From positions 2,521,501-2,585,500 of the forward strand of contig NZ_CP149926.1 of NCBI RefSeq assembly GCF_037949285.1: a DNA stretch of 64,000 bases. Direction: 5' to 3'. Below the pieces are notes generated by a model. That model searched no databases. It was given only the letters and a program-made list of their open reading frames with translations, and had not been told where the DNA came from. The position numbers were made by a program, and so were the translations under genes. Shown piece by piece: positions 1-9,434 of this stretch. The first letter of the stretch is position 1; every line of letters starts with the position of its first letter. This stretch comes from Thioclava sp. GXIMD4216. GTDB lineage: Bacteria; Pseudomonadota; Alphaproteobacteria; Rhodobacterales; Rhodobacteraceae.

Positions 1-61
1 AAGATGAGCGTCGCTGATGATCGCTTGACCGAACCTGCTGAACCGAAGAAAAGGGGGCCCT

Positions 62-145
62 ATGTCGCACAAAGCCATTCAGCGCATCGCATTCCTGCTG
101 ATGCTGGCGCTGACGCTGAAAATTGCGATGACAGGCAGCGTCTGA
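62..145 (+). CDS. possible 27-residue hydrophobic peptide
   Basis: A short reading frame with a purine-rich stretch (aaaaggggg) just before its ATG. It encodes a basic N-terminus, one hydrophobic stretch (FLLMLALTL) and a short tail. Its TGA lies two bases before the likely ATG of the next gene, which has no Shine-Dalgarno of its own, so it could be a translationally coupled leader. It could also be chance. I know no family for it. Confidence 0.3.
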   Translation: MSHKAIQRIAFLLMLALTLKIAMTGSV

Positions 146-147
146 CG

Positions 148-1059
148 ATGGCCCGCCGTTTCTCTGGCAAATACAGCCCCGAAGCCCCGCACCATCCCGA
201 CCGTCTGAACGGGCAGGAAGACATTCCGACCGAGCGCCTGCCCAGACCGGAACACCCCTATGAGGGCCGTCCGTTCTGGGTGGCCATCTGCGCCCTGCCC
301 TTTTTGTTCGGGGCATTCGGGGCGGGGCCTGTGGCTCTGGCGCGCGCGATCATGGCATTCGGCCTATGTGCAGGCGCCGCGTTCCTGATCCGCGAAGGGT
401 TACGGGCGCAGGCCGCCTATGAGGCGCGCCGTGTGGCCCGCCGTCCCGCCCTGCCGCGCAAGATCCTTGGCGCGATGGGCATCGGGCTGGGTCTGGCGCT
501 CGGGGCGCAGGAGATGGGCCTGCTGGGTGCGCTTGGCAGCGGCCTTATCGGCACCGCGCTGGGAATCGTGGCTTTCGGGTTGGACCCTTTGAAAAACAAG
601 GGCATGGATGGTATAGACCCGTTCCAGCAGGAACGCGCCGCCGAGGCGGTGGCGATTGGCGAGGAGCATCTGGCGGCCATGCGGGCGGCCATTGCCCGCG
701 CCCATGCCCCCCAGCTTGAGGCCCGTGTGGAAATGTTTGCCACCCGCGCCCGCGATCTGTTCCGTGCGGTCGAGGAAGACCCCAACGATCTGCGCGCCGC
801 ACGCCGCTACCTAACCCTTTATCTGGAAGGCGCACGTGATGCGACCATCCGCTTTGCCGATCTCTACGCCCAAAGCCCCGATCCCGCCGCCCGCAGCCGC
901 TACGAGAGCCTGCTCGACGATCTCGAACGCAATTTCACGGCCAAATCGCGCCAGCTGATCGAAAGCGGGCGCGAAGGGTTGGAGATCGAGATCGACGTGC
1001 TGCGCGAACGGCTGGAACGCGACGGCATCGCCCCGACCTTTTCCCGACATCATGACTGA
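148..1059 (+). CDS. XpaC-like membrane protein (5-bromo-4-chloroindolyl phosphate hydrolysis family)
   Basis: A 303-residue protein with a polar N-terminus, hydrophobic segments around residues 42-80 and 105-140, and a helical charged C-terminal half. This layout fits XpaC-family proteins, which are usually found beside TelA, as here (32-bp gap). The frame is open back to base 4, but the first 48 codons overlap another small frame and look non-coding, so the ATG at 148 is preferred. The family name comes from an indicator-dye phenotype; the biochemical role is unknown. Context suggests work with TelA and the SPFH protein on membrane stress (inference). Confidence 0.7.
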   Translation: MARRFSGKYSPEAPHHPDRLNGQEDIPTERLPRPEHPYEGRPFWVAICALPFLFGAFGAGPVALARAIMAFGLCAGAAFLIREGLRAQAAYEARRVARRPALPRKILGAMGIGLGLALGAQEMGLLGALGSGLIGTALGIVAFGLDPLKNKGMDGIDPFQQERAAEAVAIGEEHLAAMRAAIARAHAPQLEARVEMFATRARDLFRAVEEDPNDLRAARRYLTLYLEGARDATIRFADLYAQSPDPAARSRYESLLDDLERNFTAKSRQLIESGREGLEIEIDVLRERLERDGIAPTFSRHHD

Positions 1060-1091
1060 CGCTATTACGTCCTGCCAAGGAGACCGATAAG

Positions 1092-2267
1092 ATGAGCGAC
1101 ACGACCCGCGAAGCGGCCGCCAAGAATATCAGCGAGATCGAACAGGTTGCGGCCCTGCGCCTCCCCGATCCGCAAGAGGTCGGTCTGGCGCTCGACAAGG
1201 CCGAGGCCCCCACCGCCATCGAGATCCGGTCACGGATGAACGAGGTCGACCTGACCGATTCCAACACCATTCTGCGCTTTGGCACCCGCGCCCAGTCGGA
1301 GTTGCAGGAGATCAGTCAGGCGATGCTGGTGGATGTGAAAAACAAGGATACCGGCCCTGCCGGTGATAGCCTGCGCCAGATCGTCACCACGTTGCGCGGG
1401 TTTTCGGTCAGCGAGCTGGATGTGCGCCGCAAGCAAAGCTGGTGGGAACGGCTGATGGGGCGCGCGGCGCCCTTTGCCTCGTTCCTTGCGCGCTATGAAC
1501 AGGTGCAAAGCCAGATCGACAAGATCAGCGATGTGCTGCTTTCGCATGAAACGAAGCTGCTCAAGGATGTCAAATCGCTTGATCTGCTTTATACCAAGAC
1601 GCTGAAATTCTATGATGAACTGGCGCTTTATATCGCGGCCGGGGAAGCCAAGCTGGCCGAGGCCGATGCCACGATCATTCCCGCCAAAGAGGCGGAAGTG
1701 GCGCAGGCCGCCGAGGGCGACAAGCTAATCCGTGCCCAGGAGCTGCGCGATATCCGTGCCGCACGCGATGATCTGGAGCGCCGCGTGCATGACCTGAAGC
1801 TGACCCGTCAGGTCACCATGCAGTCGCTCCCCTCGATCCGGCTGGTACAGGAAAACGACAAGGCACTGGTCTCCAAGATCAACTCGACCTTGGTCAATAC
1901 CGTGCCGCTGTGGGAAACCCAACTGGCACAAGCCGTTACGATCCAGCGCTCGGCGGAGGCCGCAGGCGCGGTGAAGGCCGCCAATGACCTCACCAATGAC
2001 CTGCTGACCGCCAATGCCGAGAACCTGCGTCAGGCCAACCAGACCGTGCGGCAGGAAATGGAACGCGGCGTGTTTGACATTCAGGCCGTGAAACAGGCCA
2101 ACGAGACCCTGATTGCCACCATCGAGGACAGCCTCTCGATTGCCGATGAGGGCAAGCGCCAGCGCGCCGAGGCCGAACGGGAACTGGTGGAGATGGAGGG
2201 GCGTCTGCGTGACACGCTGGCCTCGGCCCGCAGCCCGCGTCCCGCCGCGCAACAGGGAGCGCGTTAA
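1092..2267 (+). CDS. telA: toxic anion resistance protein, TelA family
   Basis: A 391-residue soluble, strongly helical protein with long heptad-like stretches in the middle and C-terminus and no signal peptide. It matches the TelA/KlaA family, first described for tellurite resistance on plasmids. A good ribosome site (aaggaga) precedes the ATG. It lies between the XpaC-like gene and a lipoprotein gene, the usual xpaC-telA neighbourhood. TelA proteins are thought to act at the membrane with other stress proteins; the mechanism is not established. The length is normal for the family. Confidence 0.85.
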   Translation: MSDTTREAAAKNISEIEQVAALRLPDPQEVGLALDKAEAPTAIEIRSRMNEVDLTDSNTILRFGTRAQSELQEISQAMLVDVKNKDTGPAGDSLRQIVTTLRGFSVSELDVRRKQSWWERLMGRAAPFASFLARYEQVQSQIDKISDVLLSHETKLLKDVKSLDLLYTKTLKFYDELALYIAAGEAKLAEADATIIPAKEAEVAQAAEGDKLIRAQELRDIRAARDDLERRVHDLKLTRQVTMQSLPSIRLVQENDKALVSKINSTLVNTVPLWETQLAQAVTIQRSAEAAGAVKAANDLTNDLLTANAENLRQANQTVRQEMERGVFDIQAVKQANETLIATIEDSLSIADEGKRQRAEAERELVEMEGRLRDTLASARSPRPAAQQGAR

Positions 2268-2269
2268 GA

Positions 2270-3319
2270 ATGACCGGCGGCGCAAGCGAGACCTTCCGGC
2301 GCGGTGCCCTATCCCGCCTGCCCCATCCGCTCGGGGCGGTGGTCTCTTCGCGCCATAGCCGCATGTTGCGGGCGATGGGTGTAGGGCTTTGCCTGCTGGC
2401 CGTCGCCGGATGTTCGACCCTACCCTTTTCCGGCCCTGCCGCGCAGGGCCCGCGCAAGACGCCCCGCCCGCAAACCGCCCCGCAGGACCTGAACGGCGCG
2501 AAGGTCGCCCCGCGGTCCCCCGACAGCATCGCGCTGGCCGCTTATTTCCAGCAGGTGCAGGACAATCTGCTGTCACAAGGGCTGATGCGCACCGATGTGG
2601 CCCCCCGCGATGCCCCGTTCCACCGCAGGCAGCTGATCGACAATTTTGTCAATATCGCGCTTTATGATGAATACGAGCATCGCAATGGCGCCTTTGTTGC
2701 AAAGCAGACCGCCTCGAAGCTGCGCCGCTGGGAAGAACCGGTGCGGATGGATCTGCATTTCGGGGCCTCGATCCCCGAGGCGCAGCGCCAGAAAGACACC
2801 GCCACCGTACGCGCCTATGCCGGAAAGCTGGCGCAGATCACCCGCCATCCGATCAGCCTTGTGCCCGATCGGGGCAATTTCTCGGTGCTGGTGCTGAACG
2901 AGGACGAACGCGAGGGCTCTGCCGCGCTATTGCGTAAGATGGTGCCGGGCATTGATGACAGTTCGGTCAATGCGATCACCAATCTGCCCACCACCACCTT
3001 CTGCGTAGTCTTCGCCTTTTCCGAGGGCGACAAATCCGCCTATTCGCGCGCAGTGGCCATCATCCGCGGCGAACATCCCGATGCGCTGCGCGAGAGCTGC
3101 TTTGACGAAGAGCTTGCGCAGGGCCTGGGGCTGGCCAATGACTATCCCCGCGCCCGTCCCTCGATTTTCAATGATGACGAGGAATTTGCACGGCTGACCC
3201 ATCAGGACGAGCTGATGCTGAAGATGCTTTATGACCCGCGGTTACGACCGGGCATGACACAGGACGAGGCGATGCCCGCCATCCGCGAGATCGCGGCAGA
3301 GCTGACCCCGAATGACTGA
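2270..3319 (+). CDS. DUF2927-type lipoprotein
   Basis: 349 residues from the ATG at 2270, two bases after the telA stop and with GGAG about ten bases upstream. A lipoprotein signal (hydrophobic run ending LLAVAGC) has its cysteine at residue 48 of this form. An internal ATG at 2363 would put that cysteine at residue 17, a much more normal signal length, but has no clear ribosome site; the start is therefore uncertain. The mature part, with the RRWEEPVRMDL region and a conserved cysteine in TTFCVVF, resembles DUF2927 proteins. It is probably a membrane-anchored periplasmic member of this cluster. Function unknown. Confidence 0.7.
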   Translation: MTGGASETFRRGALSRLPHPLGAVVSSRHSRMLRAMGVGLCLLAVAGCSTLPFSGPAAQGPRKTPRPQTAPQDLNGAKVAPRSPDSIALAAYFQQVQDNLLSQGLMRTDVAPRDAPFHRRQLIDNFVNIALYDEYEHRNGAFVAKQTASKLRRWEEPVRMDLHFGASIPEAQRQKDTATVRAYAGKLAQITRHPISLVPDRGNFSVLVLNEDEREGSAALLRKMVPGIDDSSVNAITNLPTTTFCVVFAFSEGDKSAYSRAVAIIRGEHPDALRESCFDEELAQGLGLANDYPRARPSIFNDDEEFARLTHQDELMLKMLYDPRLRPGMTQDEAMPAIREIAAELTPND

Positions 3320-3376
3320 CCTATCGGGGCAGGCCGCCAGCCCGCCCCGTCGATTTTATGAACCGGAGACCGGATA

Positions 3377-4630
3377 ATGGGTATTCTCGATTTCCTCAGC
3401 GGCGAATTCATCGATGTCATCTCCTGGGTGGATGACACCCGCGACACGATGGTCTGGCGGTTTGAACGTCAGGGCCATGCCATCAAATATGGTGCCAAGC
3501 TGACGGTGCGCGAGGGACAGGCCGCCGTCTTCATCCATGAAGGCCAGCTGGCCGATGTCTTCACCCCCGGTCTCTATCTGCTGGAAACCAACAACCTGCC
3601 GATCCTGACCACGCTCCAGCATTGGGATCACGGGTTCAAATCCCCCTTCCAGTCCGAGATCTATTTCGTCAATACGACCCGTTTCACCGATCTGAAATGG
3701 GGCACCAAGAACCCTGTCATCACCCGTGATCCCGAATTCGGGCCGGTGCGGCTGCGCGCCTTCGGCACCTATGCCGCCAGAGTGAGCGATCCGGGCAAGT
3801 TTATCACCGAGATCGTGGGGACGGATGGCGAATTCACCTCGGACGAGGTGAGCTATCAGCTTCGCAATATCATCGTTCAGGAATTTTCGCGCGCACTTGC
3901 GGGGTCCAATATTCCGGTGCTGGACATGGCGGCCAATACGGCGGATCTGGGCCAGCTTGTGGCCGAGGCGATTGCCCCGACCATTGCCGAATACGGGCTG
4001 AGCCTGCCCGAGTTCTATGTCGAGAATATCTCGCTGCCGTCCGAAGTGGAGAAGGTGCTCGACAAGCGGACTTCGATGGGCATCGTGGGCGATCTGAACC
4101 GTTATATGCAGTTTAATGCGGCCGAGGCGATGGGGCAGCCGGGCTCGGGGGCCGCAAGCGGCATGGGCGCGGCCATGGGGGCGGGCCTTGGCGCGGGAAT
4201 GGGCATGGCGATGGGCCAGCAACTGGGCAGCCAGCCTTTGGCCGGACCTTGGGGATACGGGCAGGCAGGGCCGCTTCAAGCAGGGCCGGCGCAGACACAA
4301 ACGGGGCCGTGGGGCCAGATGCCAGTATCGCAGCAAGGGGTTGCGCCCGGGCAAGCCCGCGCGCCCCAGGGCGGAGGCGGCGCGGCTGTCGCCGCGCCGC
4401 CTCCGCCCCCACCTCCCGCCGTAGAGAAGGTGTGGCATATGGCCGTCAACGGACAGACACTCGGGCCTTACGGGCGCGGGCAGCTGGCCCAGATGAAAAC
4501 GGACGGACAATTCTCACGCAGCTCGCTTGTCTGGGCCCCCGGACAGGATGGTTGGAAAACGGCAGAAGAGATCGCCGAACTGGCGCAGCTTTTCACGATC
4601 GAGCCGCCACCTCCCCCGCCCGGTCACTGA
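3377..4630 (+). CDS. SPFH-domain protein with C-terminal GYF_2 domain
   Basis: A 417-residue protein. Residues about 30-240 form an SPFH/band-7 domain of the YdjI/virion-core type (EGQAAVFIHEGQLADVFTPG region). A glycine/alanine/methionine-rich low-complexity linker follows, then a proline run and a GYF_2 domain at about 355-410 (WHMAVNGQTLGPYG ... LVWAPGQDGW). No membrane helix is evident, so it probably binds the membrane peripherally. SPFH proteins oligomerise and organise membrane patches; GYF-like domains bind proline-rich partners. It sits between the lipoprotein and the zinc-ribbon gene and may scaffold the products of this cluster (inference). Confidence 0.85.
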   Translation: MGILDFLSGEFIDVISWVDDTRDTMVWRFERQGHAIKYGAKLTVREGQAAVFIHEGQLADVFTPGLYLLETNNLPILTTLQHWDHGFKSPFQSEIYFVNTTRFTDLKWGTKNPVITRDPEFGPVRLRAFGTYAARVSDPGKFITEIVGTDGEFTSDEVSYQLRNIIVQEFSRALAGSNIPVLDMAANTADLGQLVAEAIAPTIAEYGLSLPEFYVENISLPSEVEKVLDKRTSMGIVGDLNRYMQFNAAEAMGQPGSGAASGMGAAMGAGLGAGMGMAMGQQLGSQPLAGPWGYGQAGPLQAGPAQTQTGPWGQMPVSQQGVAPGQARAPQGGGGAAVAAPPPPPPPAVEKVWHMAVNGQTLGPYGRGQLAQMKTDGQFSRSSLVWAPGQDGWKTAEEIAELAQLFTIEPPPPPPGH

Positions 4631-4664
4631 GCGAACGTCCTGCCAAGAGAAAAGGCCCGAGCCG

Positions 4665-5801
4665 ATGAAACTGCCCCGAGTGGCCCGCGCGACGGCAGAC
4701 AAGCCGCGTGCAAAGGCCCCCCAGATCTATCCCTGCGAGGCCTGTGGCGCGGATCTGCGCTTCAATCCCGGCGAGACACGGATGGTCTGTGACCATTGTG
4801 GCCACATGCAGGACATTCCCGCCATTCTCCATCGCGGGGAGAGCGGTCTTCGTGAGCTCCCGCTGGCACCGGTGCTGGCCAATGGTCTGCCCGAAACCCA
4901 AAGCCATGAAAGCCGCCATCTGTCCTGCCCCAACTGCTCGGCCCAGATCGAGCTGGGGCCGGACCAGCACGCCACGGAATGTCCGTTCTGCGCGACCCCG
5001 ATCGTGACGGATGCCGGCGATATCCGACAATTCCGCCCACAGGGGGTCCTGCCCTTTGCCGTCACCGAAACGGAAGCCCGCGCAGCCCTGACCAAATGGC
5101 TGAAGGGGCGCTGGTTTGCCCCCAATGGTCTGGCCGAATTTGCGCGAAAAGGGCGTAAGATGACCGGCGTCTACGCGCCGTTCTGGACCTTCGATGCCCG
5201 CACCCGCACCCGTTATTCCGGACAACGCGGCGATTATTATTACGAGACCCGTCTGGTTACCGTCAACGAGAACGGCCAGACCGTGCGCCGCGAGCAACAG
5301 GAGCGCCGTATCCGCTGGACACCGGTGGCCGGTCAGGTGGGGCGCGATTTCGACGACGTGCTGGTCTATGCGGCACGCTCCCTGCCCGCCCCGCATGTGG
5401 GAAAGCTGATGCCTTGGAACCTCTCGCATGTGGCAGGCTATGATGCGAGCTTTCTGGCGGGGTTTTCTGCCGAGAATTATACCGTCGAAGTGCCGGAAGC
5501 GCATCATCAGGCCCAAGCAAAGATGCTGCAGGTGATCCAGAGCGATATCCGTCGCGATATCGGCGGTGACACACAAAGGATCGCGGCAATGGACCCGCAA
5601 TTCTCTGACGAGACCTTCAAGCATATCCTGTTGCCAATCTGGTCCGCCGCTTACCGGTTCCAAGGCAAAAGCTACCGGTTCATCGTCAATGGCCAAACCG
5701 GTTGCGTCTCGGGCGACCGGCCGTGGTCGGTGTGGAAAATCGCGCTTGCGGCCGTCGCGGTTGCAGTGATTGCGGGGCTGGTGCTCTATTTCTCGCGCTA
5801 G
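4665..5801 (+). CDS. zinc-ribbon protein with C-terminal membrane anchor
   Basis: 378 residues from the ATG at 4665, with aagagaaaagg upstream; the frame runs further upstream but overlaps the SPFH gene. Two CXXC pairs near the N-terminus (CEAC ... CDHC) form one zinc ribbon, and a second set (CPNC ... CPFC) follows. The middle (about 110-330) is a beta-rich domain, and the last ~20 residues form a membrane helix. Such proteins are often annotated as PriA/helicase-like zinc-finger proteins, but there is no helicase motif. It commonly accompanies SPFH/TelA genes. Its cellular role is unknown; tail anchoring suggests a cytoplasmic domain at the inner membrane. Confidence 0.75.
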   Translation: MKLPRVARATADKPRAKAPQIYPCEACGADLRFNPGETRMVCDHCGHMQDIPAILHRGESGLRELPLAPVLANGLPETQSHESRHLSCPNCSAQIELGPDQHATECPFCATPIVTDAGDIRQFRPQGVLPFAVTETEARAALTKWLKGRWFAPNGLAEFARKGRKMTGVYAPFWTFDARTRTRYSGQRGDYYYETRLVTVNENGQTVRREQQERRIRWTPVAGQVGRDFDDVLVYAARSLPAPHVGKLMPWNLSHVAGYDASFLAGFSAENYTVEVPEAHHQAQAKMLQVIQSDIRRDIGGDTQRIAAMDPQFSDETFKHILLPIWSAAYRFQGKSYRFIVNGQTGCVSGDRPWSVWKIALAAVAVAVIAGLVLYFSR

Positions 5802-5830
5802 CCTGTCGCATCCGGCTGCCGAATGCCGCA

Positions 5831-5862
5831 TGCAGGGCACGCGTGACGGCGCGCGCCCTGCA
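5831..5862. repeat. GC-rich hairpin between the zinc-ribbon gene and dtd
   Basis: Arms TGCAGGGC and GCCCTGCA are perfectly complementary with a GC-rich loop. There is no T-run on either side, so if it ends transcription it is not a classical intrinsic terminator. Confidence 0.4.
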
Positions 5863-5899
5863 GTATATCCCAGAACACACCTATATGAAGGTCAAACCC

Positions 5900-6349
5900 A
5901 TGCGCGCCCTGCTGCAACGTGTCACCCAAGCCAAAGTCGAAGTGGAAGGCCGGATCACCGGCGAAATCGGGGCCGGCCTGCTGGTGCTGGTCTGCGCGAT
6001 GGAGGGGGACCGCGAAATCCAGGCCGAGAAACTGGCCGCGCGTGTCGCCAAGCTACGGATATTCAAGGACGAGGCGGGCAAAATGAACCGTTCCGTCAGC
6101 GATATCGGCGGGGCCTGCCTTGTGGTGAGCCAGTTCACGCTGGCTGCCGATACACGCACAGGCAACCGCCCGGGCTTTTCGACGGCAGCCGCCCCCGACA
6201 CCGGCAAACATCTGTACGAACATTTCAGCAAGGCACTGCGCGCGTTGGGGCTGCCGGTGGAAAACGGCATCTTTGCCGCCGATATGGCGGTCAGCCTGAC
6301 AAATGACGGACCCGTTACCATCTGGCTCGACACGGCGGATCGCGGCTGA
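5900..6349 (+). CDS. dtd: D-aminoacyl-tRNA deacylase
   Basis: A 149-residue protein, normal length for DTD. It removes D-amino acids mischarged on tRNA (D-Tyr-tRNA and others) in the cytoplasm. The N-terminal [11 protein letters not shown], the [17 protein letters not shown] region (family SQFTL motif) and the [11 protein letters not shown] end (GPVT motif) are all present. The start at 5900 has aaggt six bases upstream; a second in-frame ATG at 5885 would add five residues and cannot be excluded. It stands alone between two hairpins and the tdk gene. Confidence 0.95.
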   Translation: MRALLQRVTQAKVEVEGRITGEIGAGLLVLVCAMEGDREIQAEKLAARVAKLRIFKDEAGKMNRSVSDIGGACLVVSQFTLAADTRTGNRPGFSTAAAPDTGKHLYEHFSKALRALGLPVENGIFAADMAVSLTNDGPVTIWLDTADRG

Positions 6350-6367
6350 AACACGCCACACGGGTCA

Positions 6368-6424
6368 CACATCCCTGCAGGGATGTGGCGGGGCCGCGGG
6401 GGTTCGATACCCGCGCGGCCCCGC
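6368..6424. repeat. two adjacent perfect palindromes between dtd and tdk
   Basis: A perfect 20-bp palindrome (6368-6387, centred on CTGCAG) is followed directly by a long hairpin with 11-bp arms (6388-6398 with 6414-6424) and an inner GGG/CCC stem around the loop TTCGATA. The loop and inner stem resemble a tRNA T-arm, but no tRNA can be folded around it. Confidence 0.6.
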
Positions 6425-6489
6425 ATCCGCCGTCCGGCACCGCCCTGCGTCCTCTTGCCCCGCAGCCCCCACAGGGCTATCCCCCAACT

Positions 6490-7068
6490 ATGGCCAAGCT
6501 GTATTTCCATTATTCAACCATGAATGCCGGCAAAAGCACGATGCTGCTGCAGGCCTCCTACAATTATGTCGAACGCGGGATGCAGACGCTCTTGGTAACG
6601 GCCAAGCTGGATACCCGCGCGGGTCAGGGCCGCATCGGCAGCCGCATCGGCATCGGCGCGGATGCCGCCTGCTTCACGCCCGAAACCGACATGTTCACCC
6701 TGATCCGCGACCGCCTCGAAGAGGGGCCCTGTGCCTGCGTTTTTCTTGACGAAGCGCAGTTTCTTACCCGCGATCAGGTCTGGCAACTGGCCCGCGCCTG
6801 CGACGATCTTGACATTCCGGTCATGTGCTACGGACTGCGCGTTGATTTCATGGGGGAGCTTTTCCCGGGCTCGGCTGCGTTGCTGGCTCTGGCCGACGAC
6901 ATGCGCGAGGTCCGGACAATCTGTCATTGCGGGCGCAAGGCGACGATGGTGGTGCGGATGGGACCGGATGGACAAGCGCTGAAGGGCGGCGAGCAGGTAC
7001 AGGTCGGGGGCAACGAAACCTATGTCTCCCTCTGCCGACGCCACTGGCGCGAAAAGATGGGCCAATAA
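6490..7068 (+). CDS. tdk: thymidine kinase
   Basis: A 192-residue type II thymidine kinase (thymidine to dTMP, pyrimidine salvage). The P-loop (STMNAGKSTML) is at about residues 9-19 and the DEAQF Walker B motif follows. Zinc-site cysteines are seen in CHCGRK and in the C-terminal LCRRH. The lasso segment contains GGNETYVSLC. The ATG at 6490 is preferred because homologues start MAKLYF; the 35 extra upstream codons lie in the palindrome region. It is convergent with csaA. Confidence 0.94.
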   Translation: MAKLYFHYSTMNAGKSTMLLQASYNYVERGMQTLLVTAKLDTRAGQGRIGSRIGIGADAACFTPETDMFTLIRDRLEEGPCACVFLDEAQFLTRDQVWQLARACDDLDIPVMCYGLRVDFMGELFPGSAALLALADDMREVRTICHCGRKATMVVRMGPDGQALKGGEQVQVGGNETYVSLCRRHWREKMGQ

Positions 7069-7085
7069 AACAAACGCCTTCGGCA

Positions 7086-7152
7086 GGTTGCGCGCGAGCG
7101 CGGCGAAGCCGCGCCTCGCGCGCGCGGGCGCGCCGCTTCGCGGCGCGCAACC
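7086..7152. terminator. nested palindrome between convergent tdk and csaA
   Basis: Two hairpins lie side by side: 7090-7104 with 7108-7123 (near perfect, loop gaa) and 7128-7136 with 7140-7148 (perfect, loop ttc). An outer pair GGTTGCGCGC / GCGCGCAACC (7086-7095, 7143-7152) can close the whole stretch. The position, between two convergent stop codons, suggests bidirectional transcript ends, though there is no T-run. Confidence 0.5.
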
Positions 7153-7183
7153 CTTTGGCAGGCCATGCACTCGAAGCGAAAGA

Positions 7184-7515
7184 TCAGTGGAGACGCCCCC
7201 CGAGAGGCACAGCAAGATCCGGCCCGATCAGCACCACGCCGCCCTCCTTATCCGGCACCCCAAGCACCAGCACCTCCGACTTCACCGGACCAATCTGGCG
7301 CGGCGGAAAATTGACAACCGCCAGAACCTGCTTCCCGACCAGATCCTGTGGCTCGTAATATTTGGTGATCTGCGCCGAAGACCGTTTTTCCCCGAGCTCT
7401 GCCCCGAAATCGATCCAGAGCTTGATCGCGGGCTTGCGGGCCTCGGGGAAAGGCTCCGCGCGGGTAATCTGTCCCACACGGATATCAAGCTTCAGAAAAT
7501 CGTCGAAGGTCGCGC

Positions 7516-7519
<4 letters not shown>
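7184..7519 (-). CDS. csaA: CsaA-like tRNA-binding domain protein
   Basis: A 111-residue single OB-fold protein of the tRNA-bind (EMAP/Arc1p-like) family. The DIRVGQI motif at about residues 10-16 and the NFPPRQIGPVKSEVL stretch are typical. In Bacillus CsaA is described as an export-related chaperone that also binds tRNA. The ATG overlaps the proC stop by four bases (ATGA), so it is translated with proC. The length is normal for CsaA. Confidence 0.85.
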
Positions 7520-8328
<809 letters not shown>

Positions 8329-8356
8329 TTTGCCCCCTTCTTTATCGGGGCAAAGA

Positions 8357-8857
8357 TTAGGCGCGTCCGTAGGCCTCTGCAATGGCCACCTGAATGGCAT
8401 CTGCCGCCGTGCGATTGCCCCAGCACCCCAACTGGAAGGCCGGATAGAAACGCTCGGCCGACATCAGCGCGGTGCCGATCATCTCGTCGAGTTGCTGGAT
8501 CGAGGCGCATTGCCCGCCGGTCAGCACCAGACCATAGCGCCATGCCATCAGACGCTGTTCGGGCCAATAGACAAAGCCCCCCGACCAGACCTGATCATTG
8601 GCACGGTTGAGCATGTCGTAAAGCACCGGCAGACGCTCGGCAGGCGGGTCCATCTCGAAGGTCATGATCAGGCGCAGCATCTCGTCCTGATCGGACCATG
8701 CCAGCGTCAGCGAATAGCTGCGCCACTGGCCCTCGACGACCATTGCGATCTGGTCATCCGTCACACGATTGAATTCCCAGGCATGGGCCTCGGCCAGATC
8801 CTCGACCACATCGATCGGGTGGGCGTCGTCGCCGATATAATCGTCGCTGAGTGCCAT
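8357..8857 (-). CDS. YbjN-domain protein
   Basis: A 166-residue cytoplasmic protein of the YbjN family, a fold resembling the type III secretion chaperones. The sequence has the DDQIAMVVEGQWRSYSL strand region and the NDQVWSGGFVYWPEQRLMAWR stretch usual in Rhodobacterales members. The ATG at 8857 has AGGA upstream; a second ATG at 8884 would add nine residues. It is the first gene of the ybjN-proC-csaA run. YbjN is linked to stress and motility control in Escherichia coli; its role here is not known. Confidence 0.8.
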   Translation of the reverse strand: MALSDDYIGDDAHPIDVVEDLAEAHAWEFNRVTDDQIAMVVEGQWRSYSLTLAWSDQDEMLRLIMTFEMDPPAERLPVLYDMLNRANDQVWSGGFVYWPEQRLMAWRYGLVLTGGQCASIQQLDEMIGTALMSAERFYPAFQLGCWGNRTAADAIQVAIAEAYGRA

Positions 8858-9378
8858 ATGTCTGGTCCTTCTGCTCTTGTTCATTCCCCTGCGATGAACC
8901 GCAACGGGTTGTCGTGCATACTAGAAGCGGCGGGGCCGTTTCCTATTCATACCAGATATCGTGACTTGTGTGAAACAGGGTGTAAACGAGATAGTAGTGG
9001 ATAACTTCCGCTCCGCCTACGATATCTGGGGATAAAAACCCTTACCCCCCGCATATCTGGACGAATCCCGGTGCGAACCTGTGGATAACTCCACGCGGCC
9101 TTCTCCGGAATGTTTCACGGGACTAGGGATCGCCTGACTCGCGGGGGATTCGCAACCACCGAATCGTTTTTTTATGAAACTTCAAAAGCTTGCCGATTCG
9201 CCTGTGACGAATCCGCCACCTCTCCGCCTGACGGAACACGCCAGGGTTCCACGCGGCACATCACCAGCACGACACAGGATCAGAGCGCCTGTCACTTTTT
9301 CGTGCCCCGTTTGAAACATCGCCCCTTTCGGCTTTGGCCGAACGGGACCCGCCCGATGCACAAGGCCGTAGCACATGC
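8858..9378. other. long intergenic region without genes
   Basis: About 520 bases with no convincing gene. It holds an 11-bp inverted repeat CCAGATATCGT / ACGATATCTGG (8952-8962, 9019-9029), a perfect DnaA-box-like TGTGGATAA (9080-9088) and a near match AGTGGATAA (8996-9004). The composition is more AT-rich than the flanks. It must also contain the promoter of the ybjN-like gene. Confidence 0.5.
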
Positions 9379-9408
9379 AAAAGCCCCCGAAACCTGTTCG
9401 GGGGCTTT
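9379..9408 (-). terminator. intrinsic terminator of gltX
   Basis: The stem AAAGCCCCCGAA / TTCGGGGGCTTT has a five-base loop. On the minus strand the stem ends in four Ts, 27 bases past the gltX stop codon. Confidence 0.85.
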
Positions 9409-9434
9409 CAGAAACATCCATGCGGTCGTTACGC

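Noticed and set aside
4..147. N-terminal extension of the XpaC-like gene
   Set aside because: Not protein-like, overlaps a short signal-like peptide frame, and homologues start near the ATG at 148.
3356..4510. 384-codon frame opposite the SPFH gene
   Set aside because: Shadow of a real gene; no start signal or domain.
6388..6424. tRNA-like T-arm between dtd and tdk
   Set aside because: No D-arm, anticodon arm, acceptor stem or CCA can be found around it; the same core recurs in other hairpins.
8858..9434. Chromosomal origin
   Set aside because: Only one perfect DnaA box and no usual origin genes nearby; too little to call an origin.
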